Below, in pieces: positions 31,005 through 40,086 of a stretch of DNA of 57,184 nt. Numbering within the stretch: position 1 is the stretch's first letter; each line of letters opens with the position of its first letter. Below the pieces are notes generated by a model. It saw nothing but the letters and a program-made list of their open reading frames with translations. It searched no databases and was not told the DNA's origin. The stretch covers positions 1-57,184 of the forward strand of contig CAYVAR010000004.1 of NCBI GenBank assembly GCA_964449675.1, read 5' to 3'. A program made the position numbers and the translations under genes. Source of the stretch: CAYVAR01 sp964449675. GTDB taxonomy: Bacteria; Patescibacteriota; Microgenomatia; UBA10105; UBA927.

Positions 31005-32190
31005 TAGAAATGAACGTAACCTCATAGTTATTCAGGCGCTCGATTTTTTTACCAGTTCACTGGCTGGGATCTTTGTAACGGTTTTTTTGTTTGTGAATAG
31101 TGACCTGAAGACAACTGTATTGTTTTCCATAGTATCGTTTAGCTCGCTTTTATTTTTCCTGATATTATCAGGCTGGACGCTTCGTTATATTGCATCGGGT
31201 ACGCTCATCCGGCTGGCCATACTGGGTTCGGCCACTTTTTATTTATTGTTGTTTTTGCTTCGTGAGCGCGCCGTAGATTATATTATTCCGCTTGCAATAT
31301 TTACCGGGTGTACAGGAGGAAATTATTGGGCAGCGTTTAACCTCAATCAATATATTTATACCTCCCGCCATAGGCGGGTGAAGTATTTCGGCTCTGCCAT
31401 TGCGCTTATCAACGCTCTTCGCGCAGTCGGTCCCCTTATTGGAGGCGCAATAATTACCTTTACCGGCTCACGAATTTTATTCGGTCTACCCATGGGCTAT
31501 TCTTTGCTATTCTTGGTTGTTTCTTTGGTGTTTGGGGTGTCGGCGGTACTTATCGGAAAACTTCCCCAACACGATATGATCACGTTTCAATTTTCACATT
31601 TCTTTCATTACAAAAGAAGCCGTCCGTGGAAGTATGTTTTGTCAGCATATGCTGTACTTGGATTCTTTGACGTTGCTTTGGGAACGGTAGCAGGGGTCCT
31701 TATTTATCTTATTGTAAAGGAAGAGGTGATCCTCGGAGCCACACAGTCAATAGCTGCTTTGCTCGGGGCGCTTGGTGGCATACTTGCGATTCCTTTGCTC
31801 CATAAACAGCCGAGGTATTTTTGGTTAGGAGTTGCGGGATTGACGCTTGGTATTGCACTATTTGCGACGAATCAGAATATTTCTGGTCTTATTTTCTATA
31901 TCGTTTTAACAGAAATTACTGCACCATTTCTTCATACCTGGCTTTCAACGGTCTATTATCATGTGCTTGACCAGGTCCAACTTGATTGGAAGGAGAAATA
32001 TCATTTTCTGATCGAGCGCGATACAGCGCTGGGCGTTGCACGCATACTAAGCTATATAGGTATTTATTTGTTTATCTCTTATGGCGATCAGGTGACACTC
32101 GCACGAGTCTGGCTTCTGTTTTTGCCAATTTTTCCGTTATTTTTAGGCGTTTTACTCTATTTATATGAAAAAAGTAGCATTAAGCATTGA
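30994..32190 (+). CDS. MFS-like multispanning transporter
   Basis: Membrane protein of 398 residues with about 11-12 helices and an internal repeat typical of the major facilitator fold: helices cluster at about 10-110, 130-190, 225-330 and 340-395. No substrate motif is recognisable; conserved spots are FTGCTGGNYWAAFN in the first half and TALGVARILSYIG near the end. ATG 30994 is chosen since it starts just before the first helix. TACAAT lies 6 nt upstream within tsaC and could give a leaderless message. A short palindrome (31364-31378) encodes part of a cytoplasmic loop. It overlaps tsaC by 11 nt and tsaB by 26 nt. Confidence 0.75.
   Translation: MPLDRNERNLIVIQALDFFTSSLAGIFVTVFLFVNSDLKTTVLFSIVSFSSLLFFLILSGWTLRYIASGTLIRLAILGSATFYLLLFLLRERAVDYIIPLAIFTGCTGGNYWAAFNLNQYIYTSRHRRVKYFGSAIALINALRAVGPLIGGAIITFTGSRILFGLPMGYSLLFLVVSLVFGVSAVLIGKLPQHDMITFQFSHFFHYKRSRPWKYVLSAYAVLGFFDVALGTVAGVLIYLIVKEEVILGATQSIAALLGALGGILAIPLLHKQPRYFWLGVAGLTLGIALFATNQNISGLIFYIVLTEITAPFLHTWLSTVYYHVLDQVQLDWKEKYHFLIERDTALGVARILSYIGIYLFISYGDQVTLARVWLLFLPIFPLFLGVLLYLYEKSSIKH
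31364..31378 (+). repeat. Short hairpin palindrome inside the MFS-like gene
   Basis: CCCGCC-ATA-GGCGGG makes a 6-bp stem with a 3-nt loop. It encodes SRHRRV in a loop between helices and is much more GC-rich than its surroundings. Confidence 0.45.
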
Positions 32191-32485
32191 TACATCGAGT
32201 CGAGAGGTTATCTCCGTGGCAGTTGAGATTGATGGTAAGCGGTTTGAGATGGTCTCTGGAGCACAAGAAACGAATGCACAAATGGTCTTGCCTATGCTGG
32301 AGGAATTGCTTAGAGAGCACGGTTTGACAGTCTTAGACATTGATAGAATTAATGTTCATACAGGACCAGGCTCTTATACCGGCCTTCGCGTCGGTATGTC
32401 AATCGCAAATACTCTTTCTCAGCTTCTTAAAGTCCCAATCAACAAACTTCCTCTCGGGCAATTCGTTCTTCCTCAGTATACATAA
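32165..32485 (+). CDS. tsaB: t6A biosynthesis protein TsaB, short form
   Basis: ASKHA-fold partner of TsaD, 106 residues. The first half of TsaB is clear: ALSIDTSSREVISVAV, the hydrophobic helix around QMVLPMLEELL, and the hallmark GPGSYTGLRVGMSIANTL. The protein ends soon after this dimerisation region (LPLGQFVLPQYT), against about 200-230 residues in E. coli. The C-terminal half, a degenerate ASKHA lobe, is missing; no frame continuing it was found downstream. Short TsaB proteins may suffice for TsaD contact. It begins inside the MFS-like gene (26-nt overlap). Confidence 0.88.
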   Translation: MKKVALSIDTSSREVISVAVEIDGKRFEMVSGAQETNAQMVLPMLEELLREHGLTVLDIDRINVHTGPGSYTGLRVGMSIANTLSQLLKVPINKLPLGQFVLPQYT

Positions 32486-32534
32486 GCCGCATCCCACTAG
32501 AATTTTTTCTCTAAACGAGGTAATAATAAGGAGT

Positions 32535-33533
32535 ATGGCACATTTACTCGTGCATCTGTTAGTTCCACATCCATCGAATAATCATCGTGCGAAAGTGCTC
32601 CATATAGATGCGTTTTTTTTGTACGTTATCGCCTTCCTCGTTTTCCAAATAGTAACGAGCTGGGTACATACCTCGTATCCTGATGTATTAGGATACGCGA
32701 CAGATATACGCGTGAGCGAACTTTTGAATCTGACAAACGCGAAGCGCCAAGAAGCCGGACTTTCCCCAGTTTCACTTAACGAGAAGCTTTCGCAAGCTGC
32801 TGCGATGAAAGCATCGGATATGTTTGCGAAAAACTACTGGGCGCATACGAGTCCGGAGGGAAAGTTGCCGTGGGATTTTATCATTGGGGCAGGTTATAAA
32901 TATTCTGTAGCAGGAGAAAATCTTGCGAAGAATTTTAGCGATAGTAGTGGCGTCGTGGAAGCCTGGATGGTGTCTCAAAGCCACAGAGATAATTTAATGA
33001 AACCTAGCTATCGAGACATTGGTTTTGCAGTGGTCAATGGTGTATTAAATGGAGAAGAGACAACCCTCGTCGTTGAGATGTTCGGGACTTCGCCAACAGA
33101 GATTATCGCACAAGCACCACAACCACTCGTCAAAGAAGTTAAGGCTCAGGAAAAGACGGTACCCCCGGTATCTCAAATTACATCGCTTCCTTCTCCGATT
33201 ACCGTGTCAAAAGAGAAAGAGCCGACTTTGGAACCAGTTGACGTATCTCGTAGAGCCATTGCAACTTCGGAATATCCAAAGTCACTTGGACTATCGTTTG
33301 ACACAACGAAACTATTTGATTTTGTGCAAAGGCCACTTCTGAATCTTACTTCAGTGAATAGATCAGTGACGATGATATTTCTAGGATTTTTACTTGGTGT
33401 TACTGTTTTGGATCTATGGATCGTCCATAAAAGAAAAATTGTTCGTGTTGCCGGCCGCTCGCTGGCGCATATACTATTTTTTAGCATGATTCTTATACTG
33501 TTAAGTCGTACTACAGCTGGAAGCATACTGTGA
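32535..33533 (+). CDS. CAP/SCP-domain membrane protein
   Basis: Protein of 332 residues. Residues about 20-50 form a first helix (IDAFFLYVIAFLVFQIVTSW). The CAP domain (about 62-185) has LLNLTNAKRQEAGLSPV, AAAMKASDMFAKNYWAHTSPEG, AGENLAKNF and SQSHRDNLMKPSYRDIGFAV, with the His/Glu/His cavity residues of the family. A Pro/Val-rich linker (about 190-260) follows and two C-terminal helices (about 275-330) close the protein. Bacterial CAP proteins are surface or secreted, with unclear activity. ATG 32535 follows AAGGAG almost directly, so spacing is tight. Confidence 0.85.
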   Translation: MAHLLVHLLVPHPSNNHRAKVLHIDAFFLYVIAFLVFQIVTSWVHTSYPDVLGYATDIRVSELLNLTNAKRQEAGLSPVSLNEKLSQAAAMKASDMFAKNYWAHTSPEGKLPWDFIIGAGYKYSVAGENLAKNFSDSSGVVEAWMVSQSHRDNLMKPSYRDIGFAVVNGVLNGEETTLVVEMFGTSPTEIIAQAPQPLVKEVKAQEKTVPPVSQITSLPSPITVSKEKEPTLEPVDVSRRAIATSEYPKSLGLSFDTTKLFDFVQRPLLNLTSVNRSVTMIFLGFLLGVTVLDLWIVHKRKIVRVAGRSLAHILFFSMILILLSRTTAGSIL

Positions 33534-33538
33534 TTTTT

Positions 33539-33784
33539 ATGAAAACGCATATTTTCCATTATGCAATCTTAGCGAGCATTTTATTCGGTGGTGCTTTTAC
33601 ATTTTTTTACCTTCACGGCAGTAGGAGCGCGCAGATTGCTACCGGTGTCATAACAAGTCTTTCCTATGTAGCGTGGGGCATGCTCCATCATGCGATTGAC
33701 AAAGATCTTCATCCAAAGGTTGTGATAGAATATACGCTAATTGGGCTTGTCGCTATCACTCTTTTATTTATTGTTATACGGTAA
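33539..33784 (+). CDS. Small two-helix membrane protein
   Basis: Protein of 81 residues with two to three hydrophobic segments: FHYAILASILFGGAFTFFYL, IATGVITSLSYVAWGMLHH, and VVIEYTLIGLVAITLLFIVI. A polar stretch HAIDKDLHPK with two His lies between the last two. It starts 5 nt after the CAP-domain gene and ends 8 nt before rmlA. No family name is recognised; similar short proteins occur in related genomes. Confidence 0.65.
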   Translation: MKTHIFHYAILASILFGGAFTFFYLHGSRSAQIATGVITSLSYVAWGMLHHAIDKDLHPKVVIEYTLIGLVAITLLFIVIR

Positions 33785-33792
33785 AGATTTTT

Positions 33793-34530
33793 ATGAAAGG
33801 CGTTATTTTAGCTGGTGGACTTGCCACGAGACTTCGACCTCTGACGCTTGTTACCAATAAGCATCTTTTGCCCATATATCATCAGCCGATGATTTTCTAC
33901 CCGCTTCAGGCGATGCAAAAGGCCGGTATAAAAGAAGTATTGCTTACTACCTCAGGTGATCACGCAGGGCATTTTGCAAATCTTTTAAAAGCAGGTGATG
34001 ATTTCAGTCTAAAATTGTATTACGCGATCCAAGAAAATCCGAAAGGTGGCATCGCTGATGCGATTTCTCTATCTCAAGAATTTGCCGGTAGCGAGTCAAT
34101 TTTAGTGCTCTTAGGCGATAACATATTTCATTTTAACCTGAAAAAAGCAAAAGAAAAGTTTGAATCGATTGGCAGTGGGGCGATGGTTTTTGGTGTACAT
34201 AAAGATACATTATCTGGGCAATATGGAGTCATAGAGACTGATGCAAGCGGAAAGGTTCTTTCTATAGAGGAGAAGCCCCAGTCTCCCAAAAGCGATATCG
34301 CTCAAACAGGCATATATATGTATGATAATCATGTGTTTGATTACATCAAAAAACTCGCTCCTTCTGAACGCGGAGAACTTGAAGTAACGGATCTCAATAA
34401 TTATTACTTACGTAGTGGAAATCTTCATTGTGAGATAATTGATTGGTGGGTCGATGCAGGAACATCATTTGATGAGTTACTGGTTGCCAATAATCAAGTT
34501 TCTCACATGGTAAAGTCAGGAAAATTATAA
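33793..34530 (+). CDS. rmlA: Glucose-1-phosphate thymidylyltransferase
   Basis: Sugar nucleotidyltransferase of 245 residues, first step of dTDP-rhamnose synthesis. The nucleotide signature is LAGGLATRLRPLT with the catalytic Arg, followed by NKHLLPIYHQPMIFYPL, the metal Asp in VLLGDNIF, GQYGVIE, EEKPQSPKSD and the sugar-site WVDAGT. It is about 45 residues shorter than the classical RmlA, lacking the C-terminal allosteric extension, so feedback by dTDP-rhamnose may differ. The gene opens the glycan locus. Confidence 0.93.
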   Translation: MKGVILAGGLATRLRPLTLVTNKHLLPIYHQPMIFYPLQAMQKAGIKEVLLTTSGDHAGHFANLLKAGDDFSLKLYYAIQENPKGGIADAISLSQEFAGSESILVLLGDNIFHFNLKKAKEKFESIGSGAMVFGVHKDTLSGQYGVIETDASGKVLSIEEKPQSPKSDIAQTGIYMYDNHVFDYIKKLAPSERGELEVTDLNNYYLRSGNLHCEIIDWWVDAGTSFDELLVANNQVSHMVKSGKL

Positions 34531-34545
34531 CGAATTAGATTCTTA

Positions 34546-34554
34546 TGATATGAT
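34546..34554 (+). promoter_or_regulatory. Extended -10 promoter before the rmlC-like gene
   Basis: TG-A-TATGAT ends 9 nt before ATG 34564, again the leaderless spacing. The 33-nt gap holds several overlapping TATGAT/TATCAT words. Confidence 0.45.
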
Positions 34555-34563
34555 ATCATTTAT

Positions 34564-35118
34564 ATGACTAAAGCATTGACACTATCTGATCTGGATCCTA
34601 CATATAAAGACAAAATTTATTCTCAAAAATATGGAGAGAAAGAGTATATTGATGGTGTCAAAACAATTCCACTCACAAGGCACGCAAGTGAAGATGGAGA
34701 TTTTAGTGAACTCTTTCGGATAAACGAACAGGGAGAACTCTTAAGCGTGCCAGGATTTAAGCTTGCGCAAATAAATAGAACGCAACTGCTCGCAAATGTT
34801 ATTAAAGCATGGCATATACACCTGGGACAAAATGAGATTTGGTATGTCAATCCAGAATCGGCGCTTCTCGTAGGGTTATTGGATTTACGAAATGATTCAT
34901 CGACAAAGGGCAAAGTGATGCGGCTTCCCATTGGCGTAGGGAAATCGGAGCTTCTCCTCATTCCTCAAGGTGTCGCTCATGGATCAGCAAACTTAAAACA
35001 AGAGTTAGCAATTATCTGGTATTTTATCGACCAACAATTTGATAAGAGTAAATCAGATGAGTTGCGGCTTCCGTGGGATACTCTTGGCGCTGACTTTTGG
35101 AAGCCGGTACGTGACTGA
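34564..35118 (+). CDS. rmlC: dTDP-4-dehydrorhamnose 3,5-epimerase-like cupin
   Basis: Cupin-fold protein of 184 residues. The RmlC framework is visible: IKAWHIHLGQNEIWYV (the active-site His strand, normally RGxHYQ), LDLRNDSST, and LLIPQGVAHGSANL. The conserved Lys of the QxKLV strand is not evident, so activity may be altered, and a related 3-epimerase or 3,4-ketoisomerase cannot be excluded. Its place after rmlA and in a locus with rmlB and rmlD supports the rhamnose pathway. It has its own promoter-like box. Confidence 0.78.
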   Translation: MTKALTLSDLDPTYKDKIYSQKYGEKEYIDGVKTIPLTRHASEDGDFSELFRINEQGELLSVPGFKLAQINRTQLLANVIKAWHIHLGQNEIWYVNPESALLVGLLDLRNDSSTKGKVMRLPIGVGKSELLLIPQGVAHGSANLKQELAIIWYFIDQQFDKSKSDELRLPWDTLGADFWKPVRD

Positions 35119-35158
35119 CGAACACACTATATCCCGCCCTCTCCGTTTTACGTAAGCC

Positions 35159-36280
35159 ATGCAACCTCAGAAAATATCCATGTTTGGTATTCAAAAGAAG
35201 GCTCACGAGAAAAAGGAAACATTGATTAGTGTGATAACTGAGGTAGTAGATTCCGGAATTTTCTTAAACGGTACAAAAAATGAGCAGTTGAAACAAAGAC
35301 TTCGAATGTATTTGGGTGGTGGTTACGTTTTGCCAGTTTCCTCTGGTCATGACGCATTGATGCTAGCAATCCAAAGCCTAGGATGTACGAAGGAAGATGA
35401 GATTCTGTTTCCGGTAAACGCCTATCCTTCAGCATTTCCAGTTGTTTTAAGTGGTGCAACTCCCGTCCCAGTCGAAATTGATAACAATGGACAGATTGAT
35501 ATCGGAAGCGTACGGCAAAAATGTACAAAAAAAACAAAAGCTATTCTTGTCGTTCATCTCTATGGACTCATGGCAGACATACGAGAGATCGTCCGATTTG
35601 CTCGATCTCATAGTATATATCTCATAGAAGATGTAGCTCAGGCATTTGGCAGTAGATTTAACAACAAATTAGCCGGTACATTTGGCGATATATCGTGTTT
35701 TTCATTTTATCCGACTAAAAATTTAGGCGCTCTTGGAGATGGAGGAGCTATTTGGACGAAAAGTAAACGATTGTACACAAAAATGAGACAGGCGTCACGC
35801 TATGGAGAACACACGCGTTATAAAAGTCTATTTATTTCAGGTCATAGCAGACTTCCGGAGATTCAGGCTAGTGCATTGACTATTTATTTACGAGATTTTA
35901 GGAAAGATCAAGTACAACGCAAGAGGTTATATACGTATTATAAATCAGCATTAACCAAGATGAATCTATCCAAGCGCGTTCGTTTTTTATCGCCTCATGT
36001 GCTTTGTGATCCAACAATTCATTTATTTGTAGTAGCTGCTTTCAAACGTGATGCTCTTTGGTCGTTTTTAAGAAAAAGAGGCATCGAAACGCACATTCAT
36101 TATCCCTATCCGATACATACTGTACCGGCGTTTCGTTATTTGGTGAAAAGGCAAGAAAAATTTCCAAATGCAGAAAAACTCGCAAAGCAAATCATAAGTC
36201 TTCCGTTTCATCCGTATTTGACGAAGAGAGAAATTGATTATATTGTAGAAGCAATCACTTCCTTTTACAAAAGGCTATGA
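35159..36280 (+). CDS. DegT/DnrJ/EryC1/StrS-family aminotransferase
   Basis: PLP-dependent sugar aminotransferase of 373 residues. Motifs are VSSGHDALMLAIQSLG (phosphate cup), EILFPVNAYPSAFPVVLSGATPV, IEDVAQAFGS (Asp for PLP N1), and FYPTKNLGALGDGGA with the Schiff-base Lys K187. C-terminal domain motifs include SRLPEIQASAL and HIHYPYPIHTVPAF. The family aminates keto-sugars bound to nucleotides, giving amino sugars such as 3- or 4-amino-dideoxyhexoses. The donor may be the RmlB product (dTDP-4-keto-6-deoxyglucose). It overlaps the next gene by 4 nt. Confidence 0.92.
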   Translation: MQPQKISMFGIQKKAHEKKETLISVITEVVDSGIFLNGTKNEQLKQRLRMYLGGGYVLPVSSGHDALMLAIQSLGCTKEDEILFPVNAYPSAFPVVLSGATPVPVEIDNNGQIDIGSVRQKCTKKTKAILVVHLYGLMADIREIVRFARSHSIYLIEDVAQAFGSRFNNKLAGTFGDISCFSFYPTKNLGALGDGGAIWTKSKRLYTKMRQASRYGEHTRYKSLFISGHSRLPEIQASALTIYLRDFRKDQVQRKRLYTYYKSALTKMNLSKRVRFLSPHVLCDPTIHLFVVAAFKRDALWSFLRKRGIETHIHYPYPIHTVPAFRYLVKRQEKFPNAEKLAKQIISLPFHPYLTKREIDYIVEAITSFYKRL

Positions 36281-37455
36281 TGCTATGGATACTATTGCTC
36301 GTTGTTATTTGGAAAGTGCTTCTTTTGGGTATTGTGTATTTGGCTCAATATATTGTTCCATTGAGCGAGCTGTATATCCCGGAGCGCTTGCTGCGACAAT
36401 CGCTTCCATATATTCTCTGGGTGTGGGGAAACTTTGACGGCGCGCATTATGTGTCTATAGCTCGGAGTGGGTATTTTTATGGCCAACAGCCATTTTTTCC
36501 ATTGTATCCTTATCTCATTCGGCTCGTGTATGAGGTATTCTATTTCCAGATTCCATACCTAGTCGTCGGACAAATTATTTCTATCTTTGCACTTCTGGTA
36601 GCGCTCCGTACTGTTTTAAAACTTCTCGAATTTGACGGGAAATCGTCTCTCCGAAAACTTATGATTGCCGCTATACTCCTTTTTCCTACTTCATTTTTTC
36701 TTACAGCAATTTATAATGATTCACTTTTTTTTCTTTTTTCAACGCTCACCCTTTACGCAGCGAGAAGACAAAAGTGGGTACTGGGTAGTCTTTACGCAGC
36801 TCTTGCTACACTTACTCGCTTAAACGGATTAGCCTTGCTTTTTGTGCTTTTAGGGGAGTATATAGTTGGGAACAGAAAATCGCTGAAGATGCAGTGGGAT
36901 ATTGGAAGGTTTCAGCAAAATCTTAGGCATTCCTTAAGCATATCGTCTATACAGAAATCACAGATTTACTCGGTCACACTTATTCCGCTTGCTTTTATGG
37001 GGTACCTCATCTGGGTTCAGCGATTTTTTCACAATTGGCAACTGGTGTTTTCCGTCATGAAAAATTGGAATCAAGACAAAGTAACATTTCCTTTGCAGGT
37101 TGTTTGGCGTTACCTAAAGATACTATTAATCTATCCACAAATGACGATACCGTACTTAATCGCTTCCATAGAGTTTCTGTCTTTACTCGTCTATCTATTT
37201 TTCATTATTTATTCATTTAAGAGAATTCGCTTGTCTTATTGGATATTCTTTTTCGTTTCAATACTTATTCCCACATTAACGGGGACATTTCAAGGTATGC
37301 CCAGGTACGGGCTTCATCTCTATCCATTTTATTTATCGGTCGGACTATGGATTTCTCAAAAATCTTTGTATAATCGCATAATTTATTTTGCTATCTCGAT
37401 AATCTTACTTATTTTTATGTTGACCTTGTTTACGAGGGGTTATTTCGTCGCGTAA
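36277..37455 (+). CDS. PIG-V-like membrane mannosyltransferase
   Basis: GT-C-type membrane protein of 392 residues with about 9-10 helices. The first outside loop carries the PIG-V signature WVWGNFDGAHYVSIARSGY followed by FFPLYPYLIRL, with the Asp that serves such enzymes. Later motifs are LFPTSFFLTAIYNDSLFFLF and TRLNGLALL. Eukaryotic PIG-V adds the second mannose to the GPI anchor from dolichol-phosphate mannose; bacterial relatives use polyprenyl-phosphate sugars. It starts in the aminotransferase stop and precedes a GT2 gene by 4 nt that could make its lipid-linked donor. Confidence 0.82.
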   Translation: MMLWILLLVVIWKVLLLGIVYLAQYIVPLSELYIPERLLRQSLPYILWVWGNFDGAHYVSIARSGYFYGQQPFFPLYPYLIRLVYEVFYFQIPYLVVGQIISIFALLVALRTVLKLLEFDGKSSLRKLMIAAILLFPTSFFLTAIYNDSLFFLFSTLTLYAARRQKWVLGSLYAALATLTRLNGLALLFVLLGEYIVGNRKSLKMQWDIGRFQQNLRHSLSISSIQKSQIYSVTLIPLAFMGYLIWVQRFFHNWQLVFSVMKNWNQDKVTFPLQVVWRYLKILLIYPQMTIPYLIASIEFLSLLVYLFFIIYSFKRIRLSYWIFFFVSILIPTLTGTFQGMPRYGLHLYPFYLSVGLWISQKSLYNRIIYFAISIILLIFMLTLFTRGYFVA

Positions 37456-37459
37456 CAGT

Positions 37460-38173
37460 ATGACGAAACTTACAGGTCTGACAATCTTTTTTCCAGTTTT
37501 CAACGATAGGTTTACTATCCCGATTCTTGTTAAAAAGGCTCTCAAAATTGCCAAGAAAGTTGCCAGGACATTTGAAATTATTATAATTAACGATGGATCA
37601 ACTGATGATTCATTATTTATAATTAAAAACCTTCAAAGGAAATATCCGTTTATTCGTGTCATATCGCATAAGAAAACACAAGGATACGGTAGTGCGTTGC
37701 GTGACGGGTTTTCCCATGCAACCAAAGATTGGATATTTTACACCGATGGTGACGGGCAATATGATCCTTCCGAGCTTACCAATCTGGTAGAAAAGGTCAC
37801 AACACGCATAGATGTCGTAAACGGGTATAAACTTTTTCGGTCTGATCCATGGCTTCGAAAGCTTGTAGGAGCGTTGTATAACAGGATTGTTCGGTTTTTG
37901 TATCATATACCGATTCGAGATGTGGATTGTGATTTTCGACTTATAAGAAGAGAATCCTTGCGAGAAATTACGCTTACATCAAAATCTGGACTTATATGCG
38001 TAGAGCTTGTGACGAAGCTTATTGGCAGTGGCGCGCGGTTTACCGAAGTACCTGTATCGCACTATCCTCGTGGTCATGGAAGATCAATGTTTTTTAATAT
38101 AGCACCTCTTTTTTCAACCTTGAGAGAACATATAGGCTACTACCTTGCGTGGAAGAAGAAGGCGAAAACATGA
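37460..38173 (+). CDS. GT2 glycosyltransferase, polyprenyl-phosphate-sugar synthase type
   Basis: Cytoplasmic GT-A enzyme of 237 residues. TIFFPVFNDRFTIPILV begins the fold, IIINDGSTDDS is the nucleotide-binding motif, GYGSALRDGFSHA the DPM-like helix, and YTDGDGQYDP the DxD metal site. The end has FTEVPVSHYPRGHGRS, common to DPM1/DPG relatives. It lacks C-terminal helices. It probably transfers mannose or another hexose to a lipid phosphate for use by the adjacent PIG-V-like enzyme. It starts 4 nt after that gene. Confidence 0.88.
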   Translation: MTKLTGLTIFFPVFNDRFTIPILVKKALKIAKKVARTFEIIIINDGSTDDSLFIIKNLQRKYPFIRVISHKKTQGYGSALRDGFSHATKDWIFYTDGDGQYDPSELTNLVEKVTTRIDVVNGYKLFRSDPWLRKLVGALYNRIVRFLYHIPIRDVDCDFRLIRRESLREITLTSKSGLICVELVTKLIGSGARFTEVPVSHYPRGHGRSMFFNIAPLFSTLREHIGYYLAWKKKAKT

Positions 38174-38185
38174 TATCATATCGTT

Positions 38186-39202
38186 ATGAGACTGCTTGTT
38201 ACCGGAGGAGCGGGTTTTATCGGATCAAACTTCATACTGTATTGGCTGCGGGAACACTCCCAAGATGAAATTGTCAATCTTGATAAGTTAACCTATGCTG
38301 GCAACCTAAGTAACCTAACCTCGGTTGAAAAAAATCCTAAATACTCATTTATTCATGGAGATATTTGTGATCCAAAGGTTGTTGCAAAAGCGATGTTAGG
38401 GGTTCAGATTGTTGTTCATTTTGCAGCAGAAAGTCATGTCGATAGATCTATCCTATCACCATCTCCGTTTATTTTAACAAATATATTAGGTACCTATACG
38501 CTTCTTGAAGCAGCACTAAAAGCAAAAGTGCAACGTTTTCATCATATTTCAACAGATGAGGTGTATGGGTCATTAGAATTTGATGATTTGAGTAAATTTA
38601 GTGAACGAACATCATATGATCCCAGAAGTCCATATTCGGCAAGTAAAGCAGGATCAGATCATCTTGTAAATGCGTATTATCATACATTTGGCCTTCCTAT
38701 AACTATTACCAATTGCTCCAATAACTTCGGACCATACCAATTTCCGGAAAAACTTATCCCGCTTGTTATTACACAACTTATCGAAGGAAAAAAAATTCCA
38801 GTGTATGGTGATGGATTAAACGTACGAGATTGGTTATATGTCGAAGATCACTGCCGAGCCATTGAGGCAGTACTGTTGCATGGGAAAATAGGAGAGACGT
38901 ATTGCGTTGGCGGTTTAACTGATGATATCAATAACATCACTCTTGTGCAAAAAATTATTGCGAAATTTGAGAAAGACCAGTCAATGATTGAGTTTATAAA
39001 GGATCGACCCGGACACGATCGACGATATGCCATAGATTGGACGAAGATAAAAAACCAACTTGGATGGGAACCTATTCATGATATTGATACATGGCTAGGA
39101 AAAACAATCGAATGGTATAAAGAACACAAATCGTGGTGGAAAGATATAAAAACTGGAGAGTACAAGAAATACTATGAAAAGCAATATGGAGCAAAATCAT
39201 GA
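38186..39202 (+). CDS. rmlB: dTDP-glucose 4,6-dehydratase
   Basis: Extended SDR of 338 residues, second step of dTDP-rhamnose synthesis. NAD motif TGGAGFIGSNF, FAAESHVDRSI, the STDEVYGSL motif with Thr-Asp-Glu for dehydration, and the catalytic YSASK (Y150, K154) are present, as are NNFGPYQFPEKLIPL and GDGLNVRDWLYV. Full length. It starts 12 nt after the GT2 gene behind the words TGATATCAT, which could be a -10 for a leaderless message. It overlaps rmlD by 4 nt. Confidence 0.96.
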   Translation: MRLLVTGGAGFIGSNFILYWLREHSQDEIVNLDKLTYAGNLSNLTSVEKNPKYSFIHGDICDPKVVAKAMLGVQIVVHFAAESHVDRSILSPSPFILTNILGTYTLLEAALKAKVQRFHHISTDEVYGSLEFDDLSKFSERTSYDPRSPYSASKAGSDHLVNAYYHTFGLPITITNCSNNFGPYQFPEKLIPLVITQLIEGKKIPVYGDGLNVRDWLYVEDHCRAIEAVLLHGKIGETYCVGGLTDDINNITLVQKIIAKFEKDQSMIEFIKDRPGHDRRYAIDWTKIKNQLGWEPIHDIDTWLGKTIEWYKEHKSWWKDIKTGEYKKYYEKQYGAKS

Positions 39203-40053
39203 ATATTCTAGGAACTGGATTATCGGGACTGGTGGGCTCTCGCGTTGTTGAACTTCTCTCTCCACGGCATAGCTTCGAAGATTTGAGTCTTGATACCGGG
39301 GTTGATATCACAGATCAAACTGCCGTCCGCGAACGAATTACTAAAAGCAATGCGCCGTGGGTATTTCATTTTGCTGCTAAAACCGATGTTGATGGCGCGG
39401 AAGGTGAACGCACGCTCAGGGAAAAAGGTCCTACGTGGATTGTCAATGTCACAGCGACAGAACATATTGTCAGTGTCTGTAGAACTACAAAGAAGAAACT
39501 TCTCTATATTTCTACGGATTACGTGTTTGACGGAATAAAAGACGAATACAGCGAAGAGGATGCACCAAATCCTCAGGGATGGTACGCTCTGACGAAATAT
39601 GAAGGAGAAAGATGCGTTGCGGGGTTAGGCGATCAGGCGCTCATTATCCGAATCGCCAATCCATATAAGCGTAAAACCGTCGGGCGCGCGGATTTTGTCC
39701 ATAAGATAATAAATCGATTACGGGGTAATCAGCAGTTACATGCCCCAACTGATCAATTGTTTATCCCTACATTCATCGATGATATTGCGCATGCGCTTGC
39801 CGTTTTGGTAGATAACAATGCGTTTGGTCTTTATCATGTTGTAGGGAGCCAAGCGTTATCTCCATATGACGGCGCACGAAAGATTGCTGCTTTGTTTGGG
39901 CTGGATGAAGGACTTATTCTTCCGACGACGTTTGAGTCATACTTTCAGGGGCGTGCTCCACGACCCAAGCGAGCGGTTTTGAAACATGATAAAATAACAA
40001 AATTCGGGGTGAAGATGTCGACATTTGATGAAGGCCTCGCCAAATTCGACTAA
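39199..40053 (+). CDS. rmlD: dTDP-4-dehydrorhamnose reductase family protein
   Basis: SDR of 284 residues in the RmlD family, last step of dTDP-rhamnose synthesis. NILGTGLSGLVGSRVVELL is the NADPH site, FHFAAKTDVDGAE, YISTDYVFDG and WYALTKYEGE carry the catalytic Y129/K133, and LIIRIANPY follows. The glycine motif is GxGLxGLVGS instead of the more usual GxxGQLG, and a sibling reductase in the family is possible. It overlaps rmlB by 4 nt. Its final codons LAKFD are echoed just downstream in repeated DNA words. Confidence 0.88.
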   Translation: MNILGTGLSGLVGSRVVELLSPRHSFEDLSLDTGVDITDQTAVRERITKSNAPWVFHFAAKTDVDGAEGERTLREKGPTWIVNVTATEHIVSVCRTTKKKLLYISTDYVFDGIKDEYSEEDAPNPQGWYALTKYEGERCVAGLGDQALIIRIANPYKRKTVGRADFVHKIINRLRGNQQLHAPTDQLFIPTFIDDIAHALAVLVDNNAFGLYHVVGSQALSPYDGARKIAALFGLDEGLILPTTFESYFQGRAPRPKRAVLKHDKITKFGVKMSTFDEGLAKFD

Positions 40054-40075
40054 TTGACCAAATTGGCCAAATTTG
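40040..40075 (+). repeat. Near-tandem words at the rmlD end
   Basis: CCAAATTCGA, CTAATTGA, CCAAATTGG and CCAAATTTG follow one another across the rmlD stop codon, ending 11 nt before the dehydrogenase ATG at 40087. The words echo the last rmlD codons, so they look like a slippage copy of coding sequence. Confidence 0.5.
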
Positions 40076-40086
40076 ATGAATTTCAT

